Assembly: GCF_045679555.1 (NCBI RefSeq) | Contig: NC_092120.1 | Span: 7,229,574-7,293,573, forward strand | DNA from: Salvelinus alpinus | Taxonomy: Eukaryota; Chordata; Actinopteri; Salmoniformes; Salmonidae | Length of the DNA stretch: 64,000 nucleotides | Direction of reading: 5' to 3' | Part shown: positions 23,737-35,852 of the stretch, piece after piece | Position numbering within the stretch: position 1 is the first letter of the stretch | Layout: each line of letters starts with the position of its first letter | The notes under the pieces: model-generated | The model's database searches: none | Told to the model about the DNA's origin: nothing | Seen by the model: only the letters and a program-made list of their open reading frames with translations | Program-made: the position numbers and the translations under genes

Positions 23737-24451
23737 GTTAGTAATCTAATATGGGTCTGTCTAGGCCTAGATGCATGCAACCACCTCTCACTCCTCCACC
23801 CCCATGCACTACAATCTCATAAACCACCCAGCTTCAGAGTTCAGCATAATGTGACTGCTGGCATTTATGTGAGAAAGGGGGAGGGATGGACACTGCTGGG
23901 CTTTTCCTGGTCTCTTCTGAGAAAAAGGGATGGATTCAGGGACTGTGTCCAGGCCCTCTTGCCACACCTCCATTCCAGCAATAATCTCAGATGAACGGCA
24001 GCAGCTCAGATAGCCTGTAAGATTCTGATCACAAGATACTGTACTGGCACAGCTGCCTCAAGCCTCAAAGTTAGCCCAACACTCCAGATACGACCCCATC
24101 TATTTGCATTACAACTTGAATCTAGGACACACTATTTGGCCGAGATGTACAGTACATAAGCTTGGCACCCAGAGCTAGAGACCGGTGGCCGTCTAGAGAC
24201 TGTGCATTGACACTACATGATACTGTGATACAGTGAACTAGTAATGGAGTTAACTCTTTTAAGGAACACTGTACTTGATGGAAAGAGTCCAGTGAGTCAC
24301 AACTGACTGGACTGAATGAAATATTTTCTTATTTGATTTATAGTCAGTTATTTTAATGGAGGTAAGATGTTAAATATTATCATTCAATGTCAGATAGACA
24401 GTAACACCACCCAGAGGCCTGGAGCTGCCGTGCTGCCAGGCTGTGGTTACG

Positions 24452-24550
24452 TACCAAATAGCTCCCTATTTTCTATATAGTGCACTACCCTATGGGCCCT
24501 GGTCAAAAGTAGTACATTGTTAAGTGAACAGGGGTCCATTTGGGAGGCAA
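24452..24550. repeat. Diverged copy of the CCAAATGG...CCATTTGG palindromic MITE
   Basis: TACCAAATAGCTCCCTATTT, ATATAGTGCACTACC, TATGGGCCCTGGTCAAAAGTA and TCCATTTGGGAGGCA appear in the same order as in the clearer copy at 35143-35281. Confidence 0.6.
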
Positions 24551-25554
24551 TCTGTGTGTATGTTTCACTATTGTCTCTGTCTGCAGCCTCCCATTGTTCC
24601 CAGTCTCTTCCCCATGGAGGAATGTCTAGACAGCTGACACTTACCACTTACCTTTACTTACACCCCCCAGACCTGCTGCTGCAACCATACCTAACGTAAT
24701 ATATGATACAAATTTGGATTCCCGGATTTACGTTTACTATATTGTATAGTCTATGAGACCAGTCTGCTATATAATATTGGATTTTATATTTTTAAGTCAA
24801 GTCTTATTGACTTTTTAAAAAATGAATGTTTATTTTTTATTTGTACGAATAATATCAGGTGTGTAAAAGAATGTAATATAATATAACAATTAAAGTATCA
24901 TCAGATGTAGTTCAGTAGACTGGAAAATAACTGATATCTTTCAAAATTCGACAATTCGTCATATTAGGGGTTTCGGGAAAGGGGGATTCGCAGCTATATT
25001 TTCACACGCTGATGCTGTTGTGTACCACGCTGTTTCCACGGACCACATCAGCCCCTGATCACGCGTTGATTCTTCTCCTATTGGTTCCTGTCTAGCACAC
25101 CTTTGTGTCTGATTGGCTGAAAGTAGAGACCGGCCCCTCTGTATCCACTGCATTTGAAATTATGGCCGAATGGAACTAGAAAAAGGAAAAGGGAAACGTC
25201 TATTGTAACATTTACCACAAATCCGACTGTCACACACCACTTCATTAACACAGTGAAGTTACATTCGATACATTGTCTCCGAATATGAGAAAATGTATGT
25301 CGTCTTTTGTCGAGCGCCACAACAATGTAAGTAGCTACAATCCTCATTCTCACTGAAGTATTTAGGAAACCACTAACGTTAGTGATGTTGGATGATTACA
25401 TTTTGTTTTAAAAAAAAGTGCATATATCTCTTTGGAATAGGTTTTGAAGTAAACATAACTTTTTGAGATATTTTCAGTAATAATAAGTGGATGTTGAGAT
25501 TTAGTTGAATTTGTAGGACAGTAGATTTGAGTCCCATCTCTCTGCGTAGCCTGT

Positions 25555-25590
25555 GGGAGGGGGCGTGGGACTGTTTGTATAAGCAGCACG
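25555..25590 (+). promoter_or_regulatory. klf10: Candidate klf10 core promoter (GC/CACCC box and TATA-like box)
   Basis: A GGAGGGGGCGTGGGA GC box (a site type bound by SP/KLF factors) at 25556-25570 is followed by TATAAG at 25578-25583. Inverted CCAAT boxes (ATTGG) lie about 450-500 bases upstream at 25077-25082 and 25112-25116. This is about 1.95 kb upstream of the first clear klf10 coding exon, whose acceptor at 27541-27542 shows that an upstream leader exon exists. Assignment is inference. Confidence 0.4.
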
Positions 25591-25980
25591 CCCGGTGCAT
25601 CTGCTGGGTAACTGTGTTAAAGGCCAAAGTGCTGGGAAACACTAGCCGATCACTCACAGTTCACAAAATTCTGAACTTTGATAGGGGGCACAAATTCTGA
25701 ACTCCTCACAAGGGGCCGCAGTGGCTGGCGGGTCTGCGTACCCACATCCCCATACCCACACATGCAGTCAACTGATTTGTGCAGTCAATCCATTTGTGCA
25801 GTTAAATGACTGAACTCTCTTAACTATAGTAAATGTATTATACCAGTAGCCAGGGCTGGCCCTAGCCTTTTCGGGGCCTTAAGTGAGCAAAACATTTGAC
25901 TTGTTTACTTGACAGCAGAGATACATTTTTTTGTTTTAAAGATAATTTACGGCAATTCTATACATTTTGCCATTGCACAT

Positions 25981-26184
25981 AGGGGCTCCTGTGTGGCACA
26001 GCGGTCAAAGGCACTGCATCTCAGTGCTAGAGGCATCACTACAGACCCTGGTTTGATCCTGGGCTGTATCACAACCGGCCATGATCGGGAGGCCGATAGG
26101 GTGGTGCACAATTGGCCCAGCGTCACCGTCATTGTCAAATAAGAATTTGTTCTTAACTGACTTGCCCAGTTAAATAACAACACA
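25981..26184 (+). mobile_element. tRNA-derived SINE (second salmonid type)
   Basis: The head CTGTGTGGCACAGCGGTCAA has an A-box-like start, and GGTTTGATCCTGG is a B box close to GGTTCGANTCC. The middle has ATCACAACCGGCC. The tail GAATTTGTTCTTAACTGACT then TGCCCAGTTAAATAA is shared with the HpaI-type copy at 23536. I do not insist on a subfamily name. Confidence 0.8.
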
Positions 26185-26189
26185 CCGCC

Positions 26190-26950
26190 GACTCCGGGAT
26201 GCTGGCTTTCTATGCAGAGTTCCTCTGTCCAGTGTCTGTGTTCTTTTGCCCATCTTAATCTTTTATTTTAATTGGCCAGTCTGAGATGTGTTTTTTTTCT
26301 TTGCAACTCTGCCTAGGCCAGCATCCTGGAGTCGCCTCTTCACTGTTGAGACTGGTGTTTTGCGGGTACTATTTAATGAAGCTGCCAGTTGAGGACTTGT
26401 GAGGCGTCTGTTTCTCAAACTAGACACTCTAATGTACTTGTCCTCTTGCTCAGTTGTGCACCGGGGCCTCCCACTCCTCTTTCTATTCTGGTTAGAGCCA
26501 GTTTGCGCTGTTCTGTGAAGGGAGTAGTACACAGCATTGTATGAGATCTTCAGTTTCTTGGCAATTTCTCGCATGGAATAGCCTTCATTTCTCAGAACAA
26601 GAATAGACTGACAAGTTTCAGAAGAAAGTCCTTTGTTTCTGGCCATTTTGAGCCTGTAATTGAACCCACAAATGCTGATGCTCCAGATACTCAACTAGTC
26701 TAAAGAAGGACAGTTTTATTGCTTCTTCAATCAGATAACAGTTTTCAGCTGTGCTAACATAATTGCAAAAGGGTTTTCTAATGATCAATTAGCCTTTTAA
26801 AATTATAAACGGATTAGCTAACACAACGTGGCATTAGAACACAAGAGTGATGGTTGCTGATAACGGGCCTCTGTACGCCTATGCAGATATTCCATTAAAA
26901 ATCAGCCGTTTCCAGCTGCAATAGTCATTTACAACATTAACATTGCTTTT
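26190..26950 (-). mobile_element. Tc1-like transposon fragment (transposase N-terminal half)
   Basis: The minus strand encodes MARNKGLSSETCQSILVLRN, then EGYSMREIAKKLKISYNAVY and HRTAQTGSNQNRKRSGRPR (26263-26643). This is the bipartite helix-turn-helix DNA-binding region with the GRPR hook of Tc1 transposases. A short further piece resembling RLRWAKEHRHWTEE lies just left. The catalytic C-terminus is missing. The right flank (26700-26950) is the AT-rich 5' non-coding part. Confidence 0.85.
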
Positions 26951-26978
26951 CTTTAAAAAAAACAAGAACTTTATACAG

Positions 26979-27096
<118 letters not shown>

Positions 27097-27097
27097 T

Positions 27098-27526
27098 CCC
27101 ACAGAAGTAGTGCACTGGGCCTTAATAGTCCAGTATCAGGGATGCTGGCCCAAGTTGCCTCCAATGCTTCCCATAATTGTGTCAAGTTGGCTGGATGTCT
27201 ATTGGGTGGTGGACCATTCTTGATACGCACGGAAAACTGTTGAGTGTGAAAAACCCAGCAGTGTTGTATTTCTTGAAACAAACCGGTGCGCCTGGCACTG
27301 AAATATTTTTATTTCTTACCCTCTGAATGGCACATATGAACAAGCCATGTCTCAAGGCTTAAAACTCCTTATTTAACCTGTCTCCTCCCCTTCATCTACA
27401 CTGATTAAAGTGGATTTAACAAGTGACATTAATAAGGAATCATAGCTTTCACTTGGATTCACCTGGTCAGTCAATATCATGGAAAGAGCAGGTGTTCTTA
27501 ATGTTTTGTACACTCAGTGTATATTT
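27098..27526. mobile_element. Non-autonomous Tc1-like element fragment
   Basis: The sequence includes AAGTTGGCTGGATGTCTATT, GTGGACCATTCTTGATACGC and GAAAACCCAGCAGTGTTG-like blocks. It ends TTTTGTACACTCAGTGTATA, a Tc1-type terminus. I recognise this as a common salmonid repeat. The left end is obscured by the microsatellite. It stops 15 bases before the klf10 exon 2 acceptor. Confidence 0.6.
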
Positions 27527-27551
27527 CTTTATCTCTTAACAGAGTGGCACA

Positions 27552-29417
27552 ATGGAAGTTGATGAGCTGTACTATCCTGGCAGTCAGAACCATGAAGAGT
27601 CCCAGTGTCACCCTATGGCCGTGGGAGACGTGGAGGCTCTTATGTTCATGAACACCCACTGGAAAGCCAGGACTTCCAGGAGCTTCAAGCATAGACAGTT
27701 CCGACCTCTGACCCCTTCCTCTGACTTCTCAGAGGATGACTCTCGTCTCTCACTTGACCCGGCTGAGTTTCATGAGTCTCTGGTAAATTTCCTGTGTTAC
27801 TTGTGTGTGTTCTCTCAAGTTCTGTCACATACATTCACTGTGATAATCCTCCATACTAAGTGAAATTTAATAAATATAACCTCACACAATGTAGAGATTA
27901 TATCGTTTCGTAACCACTTCCTTGTTTTTTTTTACCCTCCGTCTCAGTGTATGACCCCGCCATACAGCCCGCCAAACTTTGAGGCCATTCACAGTCATCC
28001 TGCTCCAGAGACAGTACAGACCTCCTGGTGCCAGAGACATAACCCACAGCCAGCACAGCAGGGCTTGACACAGCCACAGATGGTCAGCCAGCCCCGATCA
28101 CAGGCCACCAGTGTGATCCGTCACACTGCAGACGCACAGCACTGCAGCTGGAGCATCTGTCCAGCCTCCCCCCTGGAGCACAGACTAACCCAAACCCTGC
28201 CTCCCCAGCCCCAGCCAAGCCCAGACGGCATCTACCCCCTGGCAGATAGGCTATCTGGCAAGGACTCCAAAGGGAACATGACACCCCTTGACTCCTCTGC
28301 TGAACTGGCTGCCACCCAGGCTCTGGTTACTGTGACTCTGCCAGCCTCTGTTGGTAAATTCCACCAACCTACATCGGTGTCCCCTGTCAACTGTGGGGTT
28401 TCTCCTGTTCCGGTTTACTGCCAGATACTACCTGCTGTGCCCATTGCAGCGAACAGTCATATTCCAATGGTAGAGACCAGTCACCAACAACAGTCAGCAG
28501 CAGTTGGTCCTCCTTCAGTCTTCTTCATGGGCGACCAGGTGACAAAGGGCCCTATCATCTTCTTGGTTCCCTGGCCAGTTGTCGGGATCCAGCAGTCAGT
28601 GCTGACACCTGGTGGCACCAAGCTGCCAGCCATCGCCCCAGCGCCAGGCTTCACCTCAGTGGTCCAGCGGAGTAGCCCGCAGCCCGCTGAGGTGTCCAGA
28701 GTCCGCAGCCATATCTGCCCCCACGAGGACTGTGGCAAGACCTACTTTAAGAGCTCCCACCTCAAGGCTCACATGAGGACTCACACAGGTAAGACAGGGT
28801 TGGTGGGGAGTCAGGTTTAAATGTTACAAATTCAGGTAGTGGCCTTTTTGTTTACAAGTAACACAAGCATTACATATTGTAGGAATAACAACAGAGCTTA
28901 TCTCAGATTTTTAGTTAGTATTAGTTAGTATTATTTTCTTTGGCTTCCTCTTGCTACCTTATTGGTGCTGTAATTGCACTAAAGTCACAACGTTCAAAGA
29001 CCTCCTTACATGCCGTAACAACAAGATCAGGTAATCACCCTCTTAGCCTGTATGGCTGACTGTGTGTGTCTCCTGCTGTAACACTAGTCTTTCCTCTATG
29101 TGTTCTGTTCAGGTGAGAAACCTTTCAAATGTAGGTGGGAAGGCTGTGAGAGACGCTTCGCCCGATCCGATGAGCTATCACGCCACCGTAGAACCCACAC
29201 GGGAGAGAAGCGCTTCGCCTGCCCCATGTGCCACAGCCGCTTCATGCGTAGCGACCACCTGGCCAAGCACGCCCGTCGACACCTGGACACCAACAAGAAG
29301 CCCTGTTGGCAGATGGGAGTCTGTCACAGCGTTGATGTTACACATGCAGTGTTTTCAGCACCGTTCCTTCGTCCTCTGCCCGGAATAAACTCTTGCCTTA
29401 AAGACACTGTAGAATAA
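27552..29417 (+). CDS. klf10: Krueppel-like factor 10 (TGF-beta-inducible early gene type)
   Basis: KLF10 is a nuclear Krueppel-like zinc-finger repressor induced by TGF-beta. Coding exons are 27552-27782, 27948-28788 and 29113-29417, all GT-AG and in phase, giving 458 aa (human about 480). [10 protein letters not shown] near residues 24-33 fits the Sin3-interacting repression helix. [12 protein letters not shown] and [14 protein letters not shown] are KLF10-specific blocks absent from or different in KLF11. Three C2H2 fingers sit at about residues 334-356, 364-386 and 394-414 ([43 protein letters not shown]), with an intron splitting the linker between fingers 1 and 2. The start ATG lies 9 bases inside the exon whose acceptor is at 27541-27542, so a leader exon lies upstream. 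The tail after NKKPCWQM differs from the human KLF10 C-terminus. It is divergent to ubr5. Confidence 0.95.
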
Positions 29418-30084
29418 GCTGTTTCTTCATTAGATGGGAAGGAACTCATTCACTGTGATACTGTTCACTGAAGACTTCAATGCAATTAATTACATGTTGA
29501 ATTCTTAAAAAACTAAAGTTGTTAGACATGTTTAAAGTTTCTTGACTTTTAATTTCATATTTCATTCAGGTCCACTTGAGATATTATGTTGTTATTGGCA
29601 GTTTAATGTGTGATGAATGATAGCAGGGTTTTACTCCTTTACATTAAGTTTGATCAGCTTACTTGTTGAAGATTATACAAATATTATTGTTTACAACTGT
29701 GCTTTGAACTACTGACAAGACGAGATCAACCTCTTGTCATTTGGTTATAGTGGTGGCAACTGTCCCCTCTTTCTGTGGCAACCTCCAAAGTGTGGAGCAA
29801 GGTACAGAAATGTAGAAGTTAAAACTGAACAACCAGAGCCTTAAATAGACTCTTCCAGAATCTCTGAGCCTACCAAATAAGTCAATTACCGTTATGGATT
29901 GCAAAACTATGCTTGACTATTAGATCTTGTGCATTTAATTGTTTTTCTACCTACTGAATGTGCTCAATACACTGTATATTTAATATTCATGAGAATTATG
30001 TTTGGCCAAAGATAGAATGTTAAGAGAAAATGTATATTTAACTTGACTAAATTACATAAATTTTTCTTATTTTGTTACAGGTGA

Positions 30085-30090
30085 AATAAA
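30085..30090 (+). terminator. klf10: Candidate klf10 polyadenylation signal
   Basis: AATAAA sits 668 bases after the klf10 stop codon, followed by a GT/T-rich stretch (TTTGTTGTATTTGTGTTG). The intervening 29418-30084 has no other open frame or recognisable repeat and reads as 3' UTR. Confidence 0.6.
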
Positions 30091-30127
30091 ATGTGTAAAA
30101 CTTTACTAGTTTGTTGTATTTGTGTTG

Positions 30128-30915
30128 AATTCAAACCAAATTGTATTTGTCACATGCGCCAAAAATGCTCACTTATAAGCCCTTAACCAACAATGCAGTT
30201 CAAGAAATAGTTAAGAAAATATTTACTAAATAAACTAAAGTAAAAAGTAACACAAAATAATAATAACGAGGCTATATATATATACAGGGGTTACCGGTAC
30301 CGAGTCAATGTGCGGGGGTACAGGTTAGTCAAGGTCATTTGCACATGTAGGTGGAGGGAAAGTGACTGCATATATAATAAACAGCAAGTAGCAGCAGTGT
30401 AAAAACAAAGGGGGGGGGGGGGCATTTATTAATTGTTCAGCAGTCTTATGGGTTTGGGGTAGAAGCTGTGAAGGAGTCTTTTGGACCTAGACTTGGCGCT
30501 CCGGGTACATCTTGCCATGCGGTAGCAGAGAGAACAGTCTATGACTTGGGTGATTGGAGTCTTTGACAATTTTTTGTCTCTTCCTCTGACACAGCCTAGT
30601 ATATAGGTCCTGGATGGCAGGAAGCTTGGCCCCAGTGATGTACTGGGCTGTACACAATGTAGCGCCTTACAGTCAGATGCCGAACAGTTGCCAAACCAGG
30701 TGGTGATGCAACCGGTCAGGATGCTCTCGATGGTGCAGCTGTAGAACTTTTTGAGGATCTGGGGACCCATGCCAAATCTTTTCAGTCTCCTGAGGGGGAA
30801 AAGAAGTTGTTGTGCCCTCTTCATGACTTTCTTGGTGTGTTTGGACCATGTTAGTTTGTTGGGGATGTGGACACCAAGGAACTTGAAACTCTCGACCTGA
30901 GACACCAGGTGTGTG
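30128..30915 (-). mobile_element. Rex1-like LINE, 3' fragment
   Basis: The minus strand carries only the C-terminal end of a LINE protein (30429-30938: [20 protein letters not shown], then [20 protein letters not shown], ending SFYPKPIRLLNN). The 3' UTR follows, ending near 30128 in GGCGCATGTGACAAATACAA. It is 5'-truncated as usual for LINEs. It is closer to the copy at 50694 than to those at 33018, 39036 and 61873. Confidence 0.8.
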
Positions 30916-30957
30916 CAATTAATTATTAGGTAAAACAAAACCAGCAGGCTGTGGACC

Positions 30958-32012
30958 TCATAGAGTAAGAGTTGAATACCAATGCACTAGATGTTGGAAC
31001 ATTGCTGCGGGGACTTGATTTCATTCAGCCACGAGCATTAGTGAGGTCGGGCATTGATGTTGGGCGATTAGGCCTGGCTCGCAGTCAGCGTTCCAATTCA
31101 TCCCAAAAGTGTTCAATGAGGTTGAAGTCAGGGCTCTGTGCAGGCCAGTCAAGTACTTCCACAATGATCTCGACAAACCATTTCTGTATGGACCTCACTT
31201 TGTGCACGGGGGCATTGTCATTCTGAAACAGGAAAGGGCCTTCCCCAAACTGTTGCCACAAAGTTGGAAGCACAGAATTGTCAAGAATGTCATTGTATGC
31301 TGTAGCGCTAAGATTTAGCCCGAACCATGAAAAACAGCCCCAGACCATTATTCCTCCTCCACAAAACTTTACAGTCGACACTATGCATTGGGGCAGGTAG
31401 TGTTCTCCTGCATCCGCCAAACCTAGATTCGTCCGTTATACTGCCAGATGGTGAAGAGTGATTCATCACTACAGAGAACGTGTTTCTACTGCTTGAGTTC
31501 AATGGCAGCGAGCTTTACACCACTCCAGCCGACGCTTGGCATTGTGCATGGTGATCTTAGGCTTGGGTGAGGCTGCTCGGCCATGGAAACCCATTTCATG
31601 AAGCTCCCGACAAACAGTTCTTGTACTGATGTAGATCATTTTTTTACTCGCTACTCGCTTCAGCACTCGGCTGTCCTGTTCTGTGAGCTTGCGTGGCCTA
31701 CCACTTCGCTACTGAACCGTTGTTGCTCCTAGACATTTTCACTTCACAATAACAGCACTTACAGTTGACCAGGGTAGCTTTAGCAGGGCAGAAATTTCAC
31801 AAACTGACTTGTTGGAAAGATGGCATCCTATGACTGTGCCACATTGAAAGTCACTGAGCTCTTCAGTAAGGCCATTCTACTGCCAATGTTTGTCTATGGA
31901 GATTGCATAACTGTGTGCTCGATTTTATACACCTGTCAGAAACGGGTGTGGCTGAAATAGCCGAATCCACTAATTTCAAGGGGTGTCCACATACTTTTGT
32001 ATATATAGTGTA
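30958..32012 (-). mobile_element. Tc1-like transposon, decayed
   Basis: The minus strand at 31085-31420 encodes [38 protein letters not shown] and [20 protein letters not shown], the Tc1 catalytic domain in slightly degraded form. The right end at 31978-32012 (AAGGGGTGTCCACATACTTT then TGTATATATAGTGTA) is a Tc1-type terminal repeat. The matching left terminus is not evident next to the LINE fragment at 30915. Upstream transposase parts (31500-31860) are broken by stops and frameshifts. Confidence 0.8.
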
Positions 32013-32296
32013 TCTATGTTTAGCTTTCTTAATGAACCAGAAAATCAACTGTTATTTCTGGTTGTTTATTAAAGTTAGCTGCCCAAAGCTCATTGATCCT
32101 GCTTTGTAGTATACCTCTCTTTCTGGGCACCTATCTGTGTCAGTTCAAGGCGGTGTTGTGACTGAATAGTAGGTGAGAGGTCACCGGAGTTTCCTTCCAT
32201 TGAGAGGCATTCACTTTCTGTGTAGCGTGAACATAAAACCAGTTACTCAACATTGTTATCCTCAGTCGAAAATAGACAACACACCCTGTTCTAATA

Positions 32297-34770
32297 TACA
32301 CTGTGGCCAATTTATTAGGTACACCAGCACATTTTCCGAATATGGTTTGCTCCTACAGAGACTGATTCGTGTGGCCTGCTATATTAAGCAAGCAGACAGG
32401 CATCCAGTTACTGTTCAATTGAATGTTAGAATGGGCAAAACGAGTGACCTAAGTGACTTTGAACGTGTTATGATCGTCGGTGCCAGTATCTCAGAAACAG
32501 CTGCCCTCCTAGGCTTTTCACGCACGACAGTGTATAGGGTTTACCGAGAATGGTGCGACAAACAAAAAACATCCAGTCAGTGGCAGTCATATGGGCGGAA
32601 ACTTGCTTGTTGATAAGAGGTCGAACTAGAATGGCAAGAATCGTGCAAGCTAAAAGGCAAACAGGCAAATAACGGCATACAACAGTGGTGTGCAGGACGG
32701 CATCTCGGAACGCACAACTCGTCGGTCCTTGTCATGACTGGGCTATTGCAGTAGACGACAACACCGGGTTCCACTCCTATCAGCTAAAAACAAGAAGAAG
32801 CGGCTCCACTGGGCATACGATCACCAACACTGGACGATTGAGGAGTGGAAAAACTTTGCCTGGTCTGACAAATCCCGGTTCCTGTTGCGTCATGCTTATG
32901 GCAGAGTCAGGATTTCGAGTAAGCAGCACGAGTATGGCTCTATCCTGCCTGGTGTAAATGGTACAGGCTGGTGGCGGAATGGAGTGGGGAATGTTTTCCT
33001 GGCACACGTTAGGTCTCTTGACCTTGCTTCCGGACAAGCTAAACACCTTCTTCGCCCACTTTGAGGATAACACAGTGCCACCGACACGGTCCGCTACCAA
33101 GGACTGTGGGCCCTCCTTCTCCGTGGCCGAAGTGAGTAAGACATTTAAGCGTGTTAACCCTCGCAAGGCTGCCCGCCCAGACGGCTTCCCTAGCCGCGTC
33201 CTCAGAGCATGTGCAGACCAGCTGACTGGTGTTTAGGCATATTCAATCTCTCCCTATCCCTATCTGCTGTCCCCACTTGCTTCAAGATGTCCACCATTGT
33301 TCCATGAAGTGCTTTGAGAGGCTAGTTAAGGATCATATCACCTCTACCTTACACTAAGACCCACTTCAATTTGCCTACCACCCCAATAGGTCCACAGACG
33401 ATGCAATCGCCATCGCACTGCCCTATCCCATCTGGACAAGAGGAATACCTATGTAAGAATGCTGTTCATTGACTACAGCTCAGCATTCAACACCATAGTT
33501 CCCTCCAAGCTCATCATTAAGTTCGGGCCCTAGGTCTGAACCCCGCCCTGTGCAACTGGGTCCTGGACTTCGAAACAACACCTCCACTTTGCTGATCCTC
33601 AACACTGGGGCCCCACAAGGGTGCGTGCTCAGCCCCCTCCTGTACTCCCTGTTCACCAATGACTGCGTGGCCACATACGCCTCCAACTCAATCAAGTTTG
33701 CAGACGACACAACATTAGTAGGCCTGATTACCAAAAATGACATGACAGCCTACAGGGAGGAGGTGAGGGCCCTGGGAGAGTGCTGCCAGGAAAATAACCT
33801 CTCACTCAACATCAACAAAACCAGGGAGCTGATCGTGGACTTCATGAAACAGCAGAGGGAGCACGCCCCTATCCACATCGATGGGACCGCAGTGGAGAAG
33901 GTGGAAAGCTCCAAGTTCCTTGGTGTACTCATCACTGACGACCTGAAATGGTCCACCCACACAAACAGTGTGGTGAAGAAGGCGCAACAGCGCCTCTTCA
34001 ACCTCAGGAGGCTGAAGAAATTTGGCTTGGCCCCTAAAACCCTCACAAACTTTTACAGATGCACAATTGAGAGCATCATGTCGGGCTGTATCACCGCCTG
34101 GTACGGCAACTGCTACGCCCGCAACGGTCTGCCCAACACATCACCGGAGGCAAACTACCTGCCCTCCAGGACACCTAGAGCACCCGATGTCACAGGAAGG
34201 CCAAAAAGATCATCAATGACAACAACCACCCGAGCCACTGCCTGTTCACCCCGCTATCATCATGAAGGCGAAGTCAGTACAGGTGCATATAAGCTGGGAC
34301 CGAGAGCCTGAAGAACAGCTATCTCAAGGCCATCAGACTGTTAAATAGCCATCACTAACCAGCTTCCACCCGGTTATGCAACCCTGCACCTTAGAGGCTG
34401 CTGCCCTATATACATAGACTTGGAATCACTGGCCACTTCAATAATGGAACACTAGTCACTTGAATGTTTACATACTGCTTTACTCATCTCATATGTATAT
34501 ACTGTATTCTATTCTACTGTATTTTAGTCAATGCCATTCCGACATTGCTCAATCTAATATTTATATATTTCTTCATGCCATTCTTTTACTTTTAGATGTG
34601 TGTATTGTGAGATACTACTACACTGTTGGAGCTATGCATATGTGACCAAAAGCATTTTGATATCAATTGATCAATGTTTCCATGCCCCAAAGAATTCGGG
34701 CTGTTCTAGAAGCAAAGGGGGGTCCGACCCAGTATTAGATGGGTGTACCTAATAAACTGTTCCCCTGAGT
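32297..34770 (+). mobile_element. Tc1-like transposon split by a Rex1-like LINE
   Basis: The left terminus TACACTGTGGCCAATTTATT, then AGGTACACC, is mirrored at the right by GGTGTACCTAATAAACTG (34742-34759). The plus strand at 32431-32613 encodes MGKTSDLSDFERVMIVG and SISETAALLGFSRTTVYRVY, the transposase DNA-binding domain. The C-terminus resumes after the LINE near 34680, where the frame reads SMPQRIRAVLEAKGG-like residues. The whole middle, including the catalytic triad, has been replaced or lost. Confidence 0.8.
33018..34672 (+). mobile_element. Rex1-like LINE copy inserted in the Tc1 element
   Basis: The plus strand carries LINE coding sequence from DKLNTFFAHFEDNTVPPTRS (33030) through [20 protein letters not shown], the catalytic FADDTTLVG and FKFLGVLITDDLKWSTHTN, to LNSHH-like residues (34350). 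A 3' UTR runs to about 34672. The copy is 5'-truncated (no endonuclease) and interrupted by frameshifts and small deletions, for example around 33236-33560. Confidence 0.85.
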
Positions 34771-35627
34771 ATGTTTGGGTATAGTGGCTCATGTTACCAG
34801 TATAACAGTGCTGTTAATAAGCGGTGGGTGAAAATGTATGTTTTACCAGCAAGAACAACATATACACATTATGATTCAGAGCTTTTATATTAATTTACTT
34901 TAGGCAAAACTGGAAACCAATTCACAGACGTTGGACAATTCTTTCCACAGAGACTTGTAGAGGGATTTAAAAAACAAATGAAACATCAATGTTGCATTAT
35001 GATAATAGTCTCAAGACGGTCTATATTTAGAGTGTGAGCACAAGCTCCCTATCAACGAGATGTTTGATGAATGATATTCTGTAGTCATATTGCTTGAATC
35101 AAATAGAGTTCCCCTTCATCTGAGGAACTGTACTGTTATATGCATCCCAAATGACACTATTCCCTAGATAGGGATCTGGTCAAAAGTAGTGCACTATGGG
35201 CCCTGTTTAAAAGTAGTGCACTATGGGCCCTGTTTAAAAGTAGTGCACTAAATAAGGAATAGGGTGCCATTTGGGATGCATCATTGGCTACTGTATGCCG
35301 CCTTTTAAATACTGACTGATCATAAGTGCCAGGGGATCAGATATTCATAGCACCAAAAAAAACACAAAAAAAACCCATAAATAAACATAAATATGTTTTA
35401 GCGAAGCATCCAAAAATGGCTTTAAAACATCAGGTTTTGTTAAAATAAGCAACTGCTCCACTTTGAGTAGGTAGACAATTGAATTTACAAGACTGGCAAT
35501 GGGAGACATATAGGCAATATAATACATGTTTCAAATATTAACTTTTAAATTCCATTTACTGTATGTAAACTGTAACCACATAGGATACCCACACAGGTGG
35601 GAGTTCCATCCCTACAGACTCATCCAT
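34771..35627. other. Intergenic space between klf10-side repeats and azin1 3' end
   Basis: I see no gene here. It holds the MITE at 35143-35281 and AT-rich sequence. All frames are short. Confidence 0.5.
35143..35281. mobile_element. Palindromic MITE (GCATCCCAAATG ends)
   Basis: The ends GCATCCCAAATGACACTATT and AATAGGGTGCCATTTGGGAT are near-perfect inverted repeats. The interior has ATAGGGATCTGGTCAAAAGT and a duplicated GTGCACTATGGGCCCTGTTT unit (27 bases). This is a very common short salmonid element. Partial copies lie at 24452-24550 and 36545-36580 (AATAGGGTTTCCATTTGGGA). Confidence 0.75.
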
Positions 35628-35633
35628 TTTATT
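35628..35633 (-). terminator. azin1: Candidate azin1 polyadenylation signal
   Basis: TTTATT on the plus strand is AATAAA on the minus strand, 220 bases after the azin1 stop codon (35853-35855). The 3' UTR in between includes a C homopolymer at about 35703-35718. Confidence 0.5.
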
Positions 35634-35852
35634 GCATGTGGAAAAGGAAGGATCATCTATGCTATTCCTTGAGAGAACCAACAACATACTGTATAGGGCT
35701 TGACCCCCCCCCCCCCCCAAAAAAAGCTCAATTCCTTATTAAATGAATAATAAAAAGCTTTTAGCCAGCAAGCACCATTCAGTCTTTCCTCCCATTGGAA
35801 TGTTGACCAGATGAGGTCAGCACAGCAGAGACATGAGATTGGCTCAGCTAGC

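Noticed and set aside
25660-25700. Possible klf10 exon 1 encoding MLNFG-like start (ATTCTGAACTTTGAT resembles human ATGCTCAACTTC)
   Set aside because: The first codon is ATT, the frame hits a stop within ten codons, no donor fits, and the word ATTCTGAACT recurs 30 bases on. Coding start at 27552 is better supported.
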